A DNA stretch of 64,000 nucleotides, from positions 1 to 64,000 of the forward strand of contig JAUHXM010000005.1 in assembly GCA_030426605.1 (NCBI GenBank), in the 5' to 3' direction. This document shows, piece after piece, positions 28,071 through 37,002 of this stretch. The position numbers and the translations under genes were made by a program. The notes under the pieces were generated by a model. That model did no database searches and was not told the DNA's origin. It saw only the letters and a program-made list of their open reading frames with translations. The DNA comes from Phycisphaerae bacterium. GTDB taxonomy: Bacteria; Planctomycetota; Phycisphaerae; Phycisphaerales; UBA1924. Position 1 is the first letter of the stretch; the number at the start of each line of letters is the position of its first letter.

Positions 28071-29759
28071 ATGAAGTTCAGCACCACCCACGTCCTCCTC
28101 TTCTTCCAGCAACGCCAGACGCAGCGGAACATCCGCTCGCTCGTCTGGTTCGCGGGGATCCTGACGGGGATCATCGTCACCTACTCCGTCCTCTTTCACT
28201 ACATCATGGCCGCCGAGAACCAGCAGCACAGCTGGATCACGGGGTTCTACTGGACGCTGACGGTGATGACGACGCTCGGGTTCGGCGACATCACGTTCAA
28301 GTCCGACCTCGGGCGGGCGTTCTCGATGCTGGTTCTCTCGACGGGCGTGATCTTTCTGCTGATCCTGCTGCCGTTCACGATCATCCAGTTCTTCTACGCG
28401 CCGTGGGTGGAGGCTCAGGCGGATGCTCGGACGCCCCGCAAGCTCCCGGAAGAGACCAGCGGGCACGTCATCCTGACCCAGCACAACGCGATCACCGAGG
28501 CGCTGATCCGCCGGCTCGACAAGGCGGGCCAGCCCTACGTGCTCCTCGTGCCCGATTTCGAGGACGCCTCGCGCCTGCACGACATGGGCCTGCGCGTCAT
28601 GTTCGGCGCGCTCGACCTGCCCGAGACCTACCGGCTCGCGCGCGCGGACCGCGCCTCGCTCGTCGCGACGACCCACGACGACGTGGTGAACACGAACGTC
28701 GCCTTTATGGCGCGCCAGGCGGCGCCCGACGTCCCGATCGTCTCGACCGCCACGGGCCCGACGGCGACGTCCATCCTCGAGCACGCCGGGGCGACGCGCG
28801 TCCTCCAACTCGGGAGCATGCTCGGGCGCGCCCTCGCGCGGTGCATGGTCGGGGGCGACGCCGTCACCCACGTCGTGGGACGCCTGGACGAGCTCCTCTT
28901 CGCCGAGGCGAACGCGGCGCGCACGCCCCTCACCGGCAAGTCGCTCATCGAGAACCGCCTGAACGAGCTGGGCGTCTCCGTCATCGGCCTCTGGGAGCGC
29001 GGCGAGTTCCAGCACGCCACCCCCGACACCGTTGTGGGCGAGCACTCCATCCTCATGCTCGCCGGCTCGGGCGCACAGCTGCAGAATTACGACGAGGCGT
29101 TCGCGATCTACAACGTCTCGACCGAGCCCGTGCTCATCCTCGGGTGCGGGCGGGTCGGGTCCGCCGCGGCGGACGCCCTGTCGTCACGCGGGGTGGACTG
29201 GCGCGTCGTCGATCTCAGCCCCTCGCCCGCCCTCGACCCCGACCGCCTCGTCCGCGGCGACGCGCGTGACCCGGACATCCTCAAGCAGGCCGGGCTGTTC
29301 GAGGCGCCGGCCGTGCTCATCACGACGCACGACGACGCGCTCAACATCTACCTGACGATCTACTGCCGGTCCGTGCGCCCCGACATCCAGATCATCACCC
29401 GCGCCACGCTCGAGCAGAACATCGACACCCTGCACCGCGCGGGGGCGGACTTCGTGCACTCCTACGCCTCGATGGGCTCGGCGGGCATCCTCGACTTCAT
29501 CAAGCGCGATCGGATCGCGACGATCACCGAGGGGCTGGACGTCTTCCGCACGCCGGTCCCCAAGTCGCTCGACGCGACGACCCTCATCGAGTGCGGCGTG
29601 CGCGAGAAAACAGGGTGCACCATCGTCGCGATCCGCGAGCACGATGGCTCGCTCGTCATCAACCCGCCGGCGAGCACCACCCTGCGCGCCGGGCAGGAGA
29701 TGATTCTCGCCGGCAGCGCCGAGTCGGAAGAAACCTTCCGCGAACGCTTCGGCGCGTGA
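28071..29759 (+). CDS. Two-TM potassium channel with two TrkA-N/RCK domains
   Basis: Pore TLTVMTTLGFGDITF; GHVILTQHNAITEALIRRL; VLILGCGRVGSAAADAL; C-terminal TrkA-C-like. Confidence 0.88.
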   Translation: MKFSTTHVLLFFQQRQTQRNIRSLVWFAGILTGIIVTYSVLFHYIMAAENQQHSWITGFYWTLTVMTTLGFGDITFKSDLGRAFSMLVLSTGVIFLLILLPFTIIQFFYAPWVEAQADARTPRKLPEETSGHVILTQHNAITEALIRRLDKAGQPYVLLVPDFEDASRLHDMGLRVMFGALDLPETYRLARADRASLVATTHDDVVNTNVAFMARQAAPDVPIVSTATGPTATSILEHAGATRVLQLGSMLGRALARCMVGGDAVTHVVGRLDELLFAEANAARTPLTGKSLIENRLNELGVSVIGLWERGEFQHATPDTVVGEHSILMLAGSGAQLQNYDEAFAIYNVSTEPVLILGCGRVGSAAADALSSRGVDWRVVDLSPSPALDPDRLVRGDARDPDILKQAGLFEAPAVLITTHDDALNIYLTIYCRSVRPDIQIITRATLEQNIDTLHRAGADFVHSYASMGSAGILDFIKRDRIATITEGLDVFRTPVPKSLDATTLIECGVREKTGCTIVAIREHDGSLVINPPASTTLRAGQEMILAGSAESEETFRERFGA

Positions 29760-29800
29760 GCCGCGTTGTTCAATCAACACGCCGCGGTTGATCGCCGCGG

Positions 29801-29836
29801 ATCCAGCGGATGACGAACGCGGACGCATCCGCTGGA
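29801..29836. repeat. Palindromic repeat family B, copy 1
   Basis: TCCAGCGGATG...CATCCGCTGGA between convergent genes; core shared with 36876-36974. Confidence 0.65.
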
Positions 29837-29879
29837 ATCGCCCTCCGGGCTCGTCCGCGGTGTGCGTGCGGGCCCGCGG

Positions 29880-31586
29880 TCAGCGACCGCGCGTCCGCGT
29901 CCTGCCGCCGAGGCGTTTCTTGGGCATCTTGCCCGGCACGATGCCGCCCGGGAACTTCGCCGCGAGCTCTTCCTGGTCGAGCTGCTTGACGTCGTCCACG
30001 CTCGGTCCCTCGTGGCGCCCGCGCTTCTCTTCCTCGACGCCCTCGACCTGGTAGGTCGGGCGCCCGCCCGTGGGCTCGTCCTTCCAGCCCTCGGGGCGAT
30101 CGGTCGGCTCGAAGTCGTCGTACGTCTTCAGCGGGATCTCGGCGTTGATCAGGTTCTCGATCTCGGTCAGCATCTTGCCCTGCTCGGTCGTCACCAGACT
30201 CCACGCGACGCCCTCGCGCCCTGCCCGGGCCGTCCGCCCGATGCGGTGCACGTACACGTCCGGGTCGTCGGGCAGATCGTAGTTCACGACGTGGGTGATC
30301 CCCTCGACGTCGATGCCGCGCGACGCGAGGTCACTCGCGACCAGCACGCTCAGCGAGCCCGAGCGGAAGCGTTCCATCACCTTGTTGCGGGCGCTCTGCG
30401 AGAGGTCGCCGTGGATCGCGTGCGCGTCGATCCCCTTCTTGTCGAGGTACCGCACCACGTTGTCCACCGTCCGCTTCATGCGGCAGAAGACGAGCGTGAG
30501 CGCGGGGTCCTCGTGCGTCAGCACGTGGGCGAGCATCCGGCGCTTGTCCCACGGGTTGCAGGTCACGTACTCCTGCTGCACCATCTCGACCGTCAGCGAG
30601 CCAGACGAGACCGTCAGCTTCTCCGGGTCGTTCATGTGCCGGCGGGCCAGCTTCTCGATGTCCTCGGTCAACGTCGCGCTCACGAAGATCGTCTGCCGGT
30701 CCTTCGGGCACTGCGAGAGGATCTTTTTCATGTCGTCGCGGAACCCGAAGTCGAACATCCGATCGACCTCGTCGAGGACCGCGAAGCGGACGTTGTTGAA
30801 CGTCATGTGCCCGCGGCCGACCATGTCCATCACGCGCCCTGGCGTGCCGACGATGATCTCGGGGCGCTGTGCCAGCCGCTCGGCCTGCACGTTGATCGAC
30901 TGCCCGCCGTAGACCGCCGCCGTCGAGACGCCCATCAACCCGCCGACCTCGTCGAAATCCTGACGGATCTGGATCGCCAGTTCGCGCGTCGGCGCCAGGA
31001 TCAGCGCCTGGAAGGGCACGCCGGGCTCGGCCATGCTCAGGACCGGCAGCGCGAAGGCCAGCGTCTTGCCCGTGCCCGTCTTCGCCTGGCCCAGGACATC
31101 GACGCCCGTGAGCGTCAGCGGGATGAGCTGCGACTGGATGTGCGTCGGGTGCACGAATCCCGCGTCCGTGATCCCATCGACGAGCTCTTGCTTGAGCCCG
31201 AGGTCGGCGAACGTCTTGTTCGTGTCGAAGCTCTCCGCGGTGAAGTTCGTGGACTTCTCCTTGCGGTGGCGCTCCGGCTCCTTGTCCGCGGCATCGGAGC
31301 GCTTCTTGCCCGAACGCTTGCGGGTGCGCTTCTTCTTGCCGCCACCATCACGGTCGCGACCATCGTCGTCGCGCTCCTCGCGCTCGCCGAGGCGTTCTTC
31401 GAGGTCCGCGCCCGAGTCGAGGGATTCGCCGCTGTCGGCCGCGCCCTCGGCGCCTTCCTTGCGGCCGCCGCGCTTGCCGCGACGCCGACGTCGGCGCTTC
31501 TTCTTCGCCGGGCCCTCGCCGTCGTGGTTGGTGGTGTTGGTGGTGTCGTCCGCCGGCGCGTCGGCCGCGCTGTGATCGTCGCTCAT
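29880..31586 (-). CDS. DEAD-box RNA helicase with Arg/Lys-rich N-terminal extension
   Basis: AKTGTGKTLAF, PTRELA, VLDEVDRMFDFGF, SATL, HRIGRTARAGREG; N-terminal KKKRRRRRRGKRGGRKEG. Confidence 0.95.
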   Translation of the reverse strand: MSDDHSAADAPADDTTNTTNHDGEGPAKKKRRRRRRGKRGGRKEGAEGAADSGESLDSGADLEERLGEREERDDDGRDRDGGGKKKRTRKRSGKKRSDAADKEPERHRKEKSTNFTAESFDTNKTFADLGLKQELVDGITDAGFVHPTHIQSQLIPLTLTGVDVLGQAKTGTGKTLAFALPVLSMAEPGVPFQALILAPTRELAIQIRQDFDEVGGLMGVSTAAVYGGQSINVQAERLAQRPEIIVGTPGRVMDMVGRGHMTFNNVRFAVLDEVDRMFDFGFRDDMKKILSQCPKDRQTIFVSATLTEDIEKLARRHMNDPEKLTVSSGSLTVEMVQQEYVTCNPWDKRRMLAHVLTHEDPALTLVFCRMKRTVDNVVRYLDKKGIDAHAIHGDLSQSARNKVMERFRSGSLSVLVASDLASRGIDVEGITHVVNYDLPDDPDVYVHRIGRTARAGREGVAWSLVTTEQGKMLTEIENLINAEIPLKTYDDFEPTDRPEGWKDEPTGGRPTYQVEGVEEEKRGRHEGPSVDDVKQLDQEELAAKFPGGIVPGKMPKKRLGGRTRTRGR

Positions 31587-31732
31587 GGAAATGTCCGCCT
31601 CTCGGCCCGGCCTCGTCGCGAACGATCGCGCCGGAGTCAGCCTGGATAGCCCCCCACGACCCGGTGCCGCGGCGGTGCGATCAAGTTGAGCATCATTCTA
31701 GCGGCCCCGAGGGGCCAACCTCGGCTCGCTCT

Positions 31733-31793
31733 TTCTTGCTCTCCCGCCGGAGAGAGACCCGGGGTGCGGGGGCCTACCCCGCATCCCCACCCT
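31733..31793. repeat. REP-like palindromic repeat family C, copy 1
   Basis: CTCTCCCGCCGGAGAGAGACCCGGGGTGCGGGGGCCTACC, aligns with copy at 32580. Confidence 0.6.
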
Positions 31794-32565
31794 TCATCGA
31801 GAGTTCCACCAGCACGGCGTGCTTTTGCAGCGTCGCCGATGCCGTCGCCAACGCCGCCAGCCACCCGGCCCGCCCGTCCCGCCACGCCTGTTTGATCACC
31901 ATCTGCTTGAGGAACGCCCCGATCGGGCTGGTCACGCACCGCAGGCGCGACCCCCGGGCGCCCGCCGCGTGCAGGTTCGTCGCCATCAGCCGGGCGTACC
32001 CGGAGTCCTTGGCGAACTGCTCGGCGAACGTCTCGAAGCTCTCGTGCCGCAGGGTGCCCGAGAGCCGTTCGACCTTGCCGCCGCTTGAGCCAGCACCGGT
32101 CAACTCCAGCTTGTCGTGCGGGTCGTGCCCGCCCCACGCCGCGGTGCCGGCTCGCACCACCCGCAGCCGCCACTCGGGCTGCCACGCGTGACTCAGAAAC
32201 CGGCCGCGGTACCAGATCTTGCGGTTGACCATCGCGCCGTCGTGCCCCCGACCGTCGGCGCGCACAAAGTCCGCGATCGACTCAGCCAAGTCTGGCTCGA
32301 CCGGCTCGTCCGAGTCGAGCGAGAGCACCCAAGGATGCGCGCACGCCTCGAGCGCCTTCTGTTTCGTCTTCACGTGCCCGAGCCACTCGGACCGGATCAC
32401 CCGCGCGCCGAACCGCTCGAGGATCTCGATCGTCCCGTCGGTCGAGCCCGAATCGACCGCGACGATCTCGGACGCCCAGCCCGCGACGGACGCGAGCACG
32501 CGCTCGATCGTGCGGCTCGAGTCCTTGCACACGATCGCCACCGAGATGGGGAGCCGGTCCGCCAT
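31774..32565 (-). CDS. Family 2 glycosyltransferase
   Basis: ISVAIVCKDSSRTIERVLASV...IVAVDSGSTDGTIEIL...VLSLDSDEPVEPDL. Confidence 0.9.
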   Translation of the reverse strand: MADRLPISVAIVCKDSSRTIERVLASVAGWASEIVAVDSGSTDGTIEILERFGARVIRSEWLGHVKTKQKALEACAHPWVLSLDSDEPVEPDLAESIADFVRADGRGHDGAMVNRKIWYRGRFLSHAWQPEWRLRVVRAGTAAWGGHDPHDKLELTGAGSSGGKVERLSGTLRHESFETFAEQFAKDSGYARLMATNLHAAGARGSRLRCVTSPIGAFLKQMVIKQAWRDGRAGWLAALATASATLQKHAVLVELSMKGGDAG

Positions 32566-32579
32566 GACCTGTGAGCCTA

Positions 32580-32626
32580 CCTCCCTCTCCCCATGGGGGA
32601 GAGGGCCGGGGTGAGGGGTCTTCCAA
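32580..32626. repeat. REP-like palindromic repeat family C, copy 2
   Basis: CTCCCTCTCCCCATGGGGGAGAGGGCCGGGGTGAGGGGTCTTCC. Confidence 0.7.
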
Positions 32627-32643
32627 CCTCGTACCCTCCACCG

Positions 32644-33543
32644 ATGCCGCCCCCGCCGACGAGCAACCTGCGAGTCGTGAAATACGCCCAAGGCTGGGGC
32701 TACGCCGCCAGCGAGTGGGAGCGGGCCCTGGGCGCCATCGACTGGACCAAGCCCCACGCCGAGGGCGGGCCCGAGCGCCTCAAGATCAAGACGCTCGCGG
32801 ACGGCACCAAGGACGCCACCGTCTGGCGCGCGACGCTGACGCTGGGCAAGCGCGAGCACGAGGTGGTGCTGAAGGTCGAGCCGCTGGATTCGCTGCGGAA
32901 GAAGATCCAGGCGTTGCTCAGGCAGACCAAATCATTTCGCCAGTGGCGCGGGGCTGATGCGATTGAATCAAGAGGGTTTCGGGCAGCGCGTGCCCACGCC
33001 GTGCTTCGCGAGCGCGGCGTCGAGATTCTCGTAATCGAGTCGTTGTGCGGCCCAAACGTGCTCGAAGCGGTGGCAGACTCGGCATGGCGAATCCGAGATC
33101 AGCTCCAACTCGCTGACGCTCTCGGTGACTGGACCTCGGCGCTCTGCCACGCCGGGATCTACAACCGCGATCACAAGCCCTCGAACGTGATCGTTCTGCG
33201 CGAACCGGCTGTCACTCTCGCGCTTGTTGATACCGTTGATGTTGATGTGCTGAGCAAGATCGGACGGTTTCTTGAGACCGATTCGGAACTCGATCTTGCG
33301 GACATGCTCGCGAAGCTCTACATCGAGGCCAAGGGTGCAGGGCATGCACCCCGACGGGCGCTCTGGGTCCGGGTCCTCCGATCGGCTTGGCTGGCCGCGT
33401 ACGGCAAGGACAAGCGTGCTGAACAGCACGTGTCATGGCGGGAGGACCGCGGGGAAGTGCTCGCCTCCATTCGCGGTCTCTCGCGCTCCGTAGCTCGCCA
33501 CGGCGACCCAACCCCCAAGGACGATCCCCTCGAGCGCGGCTAG
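32644..33543 (+). CDS. Lipopolysaccharide kinase (Kdo/WaaP)-like protein
   Basis: KREHEVVLKVEPL; GIYNRDHKPSNVIVLRE (kinase catalytic loop-like); LALVDTVDVD. Confidence 0.7.
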   Translation: MPPPPTSNLRVVKYAQGWGYAASEWERALGAIDWTKPHAEGGPERLKIKTLADGTKDATVWRATLTLGKREHEVVLKVEPLDSLRKKIQALLRQTKSFRQWRGADAIESRGFRAARAHAVLRERGVEILVIESLCGPNVLEAVADSAWRIRDQLQLADALGDWTSALCHAGIYNRDHKPSNVIVLREPAVTLALVDTVDVDVLSKIGRFLETDSELDLADMLAKLYIEAKGAGHAPRRALWVRVLRSAWLAAYGKDKRAEQHVSWREDRGEVLASIRGLSRSVARHGDPTPKDDPLERG

Positions 33544-33676
33544 CCCGCCCTCCCCCGTCCGGACGGGGGAGGTGGCCCGGCGCACGCCGGGTCGGAGGGG
33601 GTCTTCCGCAAGACCCCCCCTCAGTCTCGCTCTGCTCGACAGCTCCCCCGTCGGGACGGGGGAGCGGGGTGGCGCG
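33544..33676. repeat. REP-like palindromic cluster (related to family C)
   Basis: CCTCCCCCGTCCGGACGGGGGAGGTGGCCCGGCGCACGCCGGGTCGGAGGGGGTCTTCC and CTCCCCCGTCGGGACGGGGGAG. Confidence 0.7.
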
Positions 33677-33686
33677 ATGCGCCGAG

Positions 33687-33715
33687 TTGCGCTACATTGC
33701 ACACCGCGCTATCCT
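33687..33715 (+). promoter_or_regulatory. Candidate promoter of the DNA methyltransferase
   Basis: TTGCGC-17 nt-TATCCT. Confidence 0.5.
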
Positions 33716-33726
33716 GCGAGCTTCAA

Positions 33727-34698
33727 ATGCCCCCACCCACCGCCACTGCCAAGAAGACCACCAAGCGCGCGCCCAAGCCGGCGCCGGCACCCGAGGTCTT
33801 CAAAGCCGCGGCGAGCAAGGGCAAGCCCGCCGCGCGCATCGTGGTGGGTGACTGCCGCGAGATTCTGCCGACCCTCCCCGAGGTCAAGAAGCAGCAGCTC
33901 GACCTCGTCTTCGCCGACCCGCCCTTCAACTGGGCCCGCGACTACGACCGCGACCGGACCGGCGAGGCGTGGGACGACAGCGCGATGACCGAGCAGGAGT
34001 ACCTCGGCTTCACCTACGACTGGATCGACGCCTGCCACGCGGGCCTGCGCGACGGCGGTGCCCTCTGGATCAACATCCCCGACGACTGGGCCGCCGAGAT
34101 CGTGGTGCACTGCAAGCGCGACCTCAAGATGACCATGGTCAACTGGTGCGTCTGGCATTACCGGTTCGGGCAGAACACCAAGAGCCGGTTCATCAATTCC
34201 AAGGTCCACGCGCTCTACTTCGTGAAGGGCAACGCGGGCAAGCGCACCTGGAACGCCGATCCGATCCTCGAGACCTCCGACCGACGCGCGATCTACGCCG
34301 ACGCGCGCACCGAGACCAAGCGCGACGGCGTCCCGCCGGGCCTGCGCGTCCCCATGGACGTCTGGTACGGCAAGTACTGGGGCCGCATCCAGGGCAACAA
34401 CAAGGAACGCCGCCACAAGCACGACAACCAGCTCCCCGAGGTCTACCTCGAGCGCGTCGTGCTCGCGTGCTCGAACGCGGGCGACACCGTCCTCGACCCC
34501 TTCACGGGCACGGGCACAACCGGCGTCGTCGCCCGGGCGCTGGGGCGGAAGTACGTCGGGACGGAGTACGCCCGCCTCAACGCCGAGCGGGCCCTCCAGC
34601 GCATCAAGGCAGGCCCGGTCCGCGAGCTGGGCACTTCTCGGGGCATGTCCACCGCGATCCACGCCCCCCGGCGGGGGTCCTCCCCGAACGCCCCTTGA
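33727..34698 (+). CDS. Site-specific DNA methyltransferase (beta-class order, N6A/N4C type)
   Basis: LDLVFADPPFNW (motif IV) precedes VLDPFTGTGTTGVVARALGRKYVGTE (motif I/X-like). Confidence 0.9.
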   Translation: MPPPTATAKKTTKRAPKPAPAPEVFKAAASKGKPAARIVVGDCREILPTLPEVKKQQLDLVFADPPFNWARDYDRDRTGEAWDDSAMTEQEYLGFTYDWIDACHAGLRDGGALWINIPDDWAAEIVVHCKRDLKMTMVNWCVWHYRFGQNTKSRFINSKVHALYFVKGNAGKRTWNADPILETSDRRAIYADARTETKRDGVPPGLRVPMDVWYGKYWGRIQGNNKERRHKHDNQLPEVYLERVVLACSNAGDTVLDPFTGTGTTGVVARALGRKYVGTEYARLNAERALQRIKAGPVRELGTSRGMSTAIHAPRRGSSPNAP

Positions 34699-34714
34699 CG
34701 CGACCCACGCATTC

Positions 34715-36493
34715 ATGAAACTGAGAGGGATGAGGGGCTCTGCCGCCGCTGTCGCTGCTGTCGTGCTCGCGGGCCTGGCCCACGCGGGCCCCGTGTTCGT
34801 CGATTCCGCGGCGGACACCGGGCTCGTCTCGATCTTCGCGCCCGCCTCGGGCTACCCCGGCCAGTTCGGGCACATGGAGGGCGGCGGCGCCGTCGCGGAC
34901 TTCAACAACGACGGCTGGCCCGACGTCTTCCTCCCCGCCGGCGGCACCGCGCCGGACCGCCTCTTCATCAACCAGGGGCCCGACACCTCGGGCGTCGTGC
35001 AGTTCAGCGAGCAGGCCGCCGCGTGGGGGTGCGACGCGACCCACCGCGCCGGCGGGTGCGCCGTCGCGGACGTCAACGGCGACGGGTACGAGGACCTCTT
35101 CGTCGTCTCGATGGGCGACACCTCGGGCCCCGCCGCCATCTCCGACAACCGCCTGTACCTCAACAACGGGCCCGACGCCTTTGGGAACTGGGCGTTCACG
35201 GACGTCAGCGCCACCTCCGGGGTGCAAGGCCTCCCCGTCTTCCTCGACGGCATGGGCGCCGCCTTCGGCGACTACGACCTCGACGGCGACCTCGACCTCG
35301 TCGTCTGCCACTGGTCGAACTTCACGGGCACCGTCCAGCTCCTCGAGAACGACGGCGCGGGCGCGTTCACGAACACAACGAGCCTGCTCCCCAACGCGGG
35401 GTTCAACGTCCGCGCGTTCCAGCCGCGCTTCGCCGACCTGAACGCCGACCGGTACCCCGAGCTCATCATCACCGGCGACTTCAACACCTCCGTCATCTAC
35501 TTCAACACCGGTCCGGGCGAAGCCGGGCACGGGTTCGAGCTGCGCAACGAGATCGCCGGCATCGGGGACGCCGACTGCAACGCCATGGGCTCCGCCCTCG
35601 CCGACTTCAACAACGACCTCCTCCTCGACTGGTACATCACCAACATCTACCTCGACTTCTCCGACACCTGCGGCAACACGCTCTACCTCTGCCAGGGGTT
35701 CAACGAAACCAACACGCCTGTCTTTGTGGAAGACGGCCAGGCCCGCGGCGTCCGCGAGGGCGGATGGGGCTGGGGCACCGCCCCCATCGACCTCGACCAC
35801 GACGGCGACCTCGACATCGCCGCCACCGGCGGGTGGTCCACCTGGCAGCCGATCCCATCGAGGTTGTACATCAACGACGGCGCCGCCAACTTCACGAACC
35901 AGGCCCCGCAGGCGGGCACCGACTTCGTCGGCTACGGGCGCGGGTACGTCACCCTCGACTTCGACAACGACGGCGACCTCGACCTCCTCCTCATCGCCAA
36001 CTCCAACACCGCACGCCTCTACGAGAACCTCACGCCCGAGGCCGCGACCAACCGCTGGCTCCGCGTGGACGTCTCCACGAACAACCACCCCTGCCTCGCC
36101 CCGGGCGGCTTCGGCACACGGATCCTCGTCACCGCGAACGGCACGACCCAGCTGCGGCACATCGACGGCGCCGAGTCGTACCTCTCCGTCGGGCAACGCA
36201 CCGCGCACTTCGGGCTCGGGACCGACGACACCGCCGAGCTCGTCGAGATCCTGTGGGCCGACGGCTCGACGACGACCCTCTCCGACGTCGCGGCGGGCCA
36301 GATCCTCCACGTCAGCGCCCCGCAACCGGGCGACATCAACGCCGACGGCACCGTCAATTTCGACGACATCGACGCCTTCGTCACCGGGTTCCTCACGGGC
36401 GACCTGATCGCCGACCTCGACGACAACGGCGTCCTCAACTTCGACGACATCGACGCCTTCATCGGCGCGTTCCTGGGCACCTCGTGCCACTGA
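34715..36493 (+). CDS. Secreted VCBS/FG-GAP repeat protein with ASPIC/UnbV-like domain and double dockerin
   Basis: GGGAVADFNNDGWPDVFL, DVNGDGYEDLFV, DLDGDLDLVV; RLYENLTPEAATNRWLRVDV...; GDINADGTVNFDDIDAFVTGFLTGDLIADLDDNGVLNFDDIDAFIGAFLGTSCH. Confidence 0.9.
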   Translation: MKLRGMRGSAAAVAAVVLAGLAHAGPVFVDSAADTGLVSIFAPASGYPGQFGHMEGGGAVADFNNDGWPDVFLPAGGTAPDRLFINQGPDTSGVVQFSEQAAAWGCDATHRAGGCAVADVNGDGYEDLFVVSMGDTSGPAAISDNRLYLNNGPDAFGNWAFTDVSATSGVQGLPVFLDGMGAAFGDYDLDGDLDLVVCHWSNFTGTVQLLENDGAGAFTNTTSLLPNAGFNVRAFQPRFADLNADRYPELIITGDFNTSVIYFNTGPGEAGHGFELRNEIAGIGDADCNAMGSALADFNNDLLLDWYITNIYLDFSDTCGNTLYLCQGFNETNTPVFVEDGQARGVREGGWGWGTAPIDLDHDGDLDIAATGGWSTWQPIPSRLYINDGAANFTNQAPQAGTDFVGYGRGYVTLDFDNDGDLDLLLIANSNTARLYENLTPEAATNRWLRVDVSTNNHPCLAPGGFGTRILVTANGTTQLRHIDGAESYLSVGQRTAHFGLGTDDTAELVEILWADGSTTTLSDVAAGQILHVSAPQPGDINADGTVNFDDIDAFVTGFLTGDLIADLDDNGVLNFDDIDAFIGAFLGTSCH

Positions 36494-36564
36494 CCCGTCT
36501 AGGGGTCGTATTGACCGACTATGGATCAGCAACTCGCATTGACCCGAAGACGGGTCAGTGGCAC
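36484..36564. repeat. Palindromic repeat family A, copy 2 (perfect 17-bp arms)
   Basis: GTGCCACTGACCCGTCT (36484-36500) / AGACGGGTCAGTGGCAC (36548-36564). Confidence 0.85.
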
Positions 36565-36567
36565 GCC

Positions 36568-36891
36568 ATGGCCCCGCCAGCCGTACGCTCTCGCGTGCCG
36601 CTCACACTGCTCATCAAGGCCGTCCCGAACGCCTCGCGCGACGAGATCGCCGGCGTGCTCGACCACCCGGCGGGCAAGCGCGTGAAGATCCGCGTCAGCG
36701 CCCCGCCCGAGGGTGGCAAGGCGAACAAGGCGATCGTCAAGCTCCTCGCGCGCGAGCTGGGGTGCAGGCCCGCGGACGTCGAGGTCGTCGCCGGCGCGTC
36801 GAACCCGGAGAAAACCGTCGCCTTCGCCGCGGGAAGCGTCACCCGCGAGGCGCTCGACGCCCTGCTCGTCTCCAACGAACGCCGCGGATGA
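36568..36891 (+). CDS. DUF167/YggU-family protein
   Basis: LLIKAVPNASRDEIAG...VKIRVSAPPEGGKANKAIVKLLARELG...VEVVAGASNPEKTV. Confidence 0.9.
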   Translation: MAPPAVRSRVPLTLLIKAVPNASRDEIAGVLDHPAGKRVKIRVSAPPEGGKANKAIVKLLARELGCRPADVEVVAGASNPEKTVAFAAGSVTREALDALLVSNERRG

Positions 36892-36974
36892 GCGGAGCGA
36901 ATCCAGCGGATGGGTCGCACCGTGGCCCCGCGGGGTGATCCGCTGGATTCGCGTGCGCTCATCCGCGGCGTTCG
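36876..36974. repeat. Compound palindrome, family B copy 2
   Basis: Outer 19-bp perfect arms CGAACGCCGCGGATGAGCG (36876-36894)/CGCTCATCCGCGGCGTTCG (36956-36974); inner 14-bp perfect arms 36898-36911/36938-36951. Confidence 0.9.
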
Positions 36975-37002
36975 ACCACCCCCGCCCCACTACCATCGCC
37001 CC

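Noticed and set aside
25742-29269. 1175-aa plus-strand ORF and the 1026-aa minus ORF at 25965..29045
   Set aside because: Both are shadow frames of the two RCK channel genes; His/Arg/Glu/Val-biased low-complexity translation without domains, typical of alternative frames at high GC.
35023-36567. Upstream part of the 622-aa plus ORF that includes YggU
   Set aside because: Only the portion from ATG 36568 is a coherent protein; the upstream part is an alternative frame of the VCBS gene.
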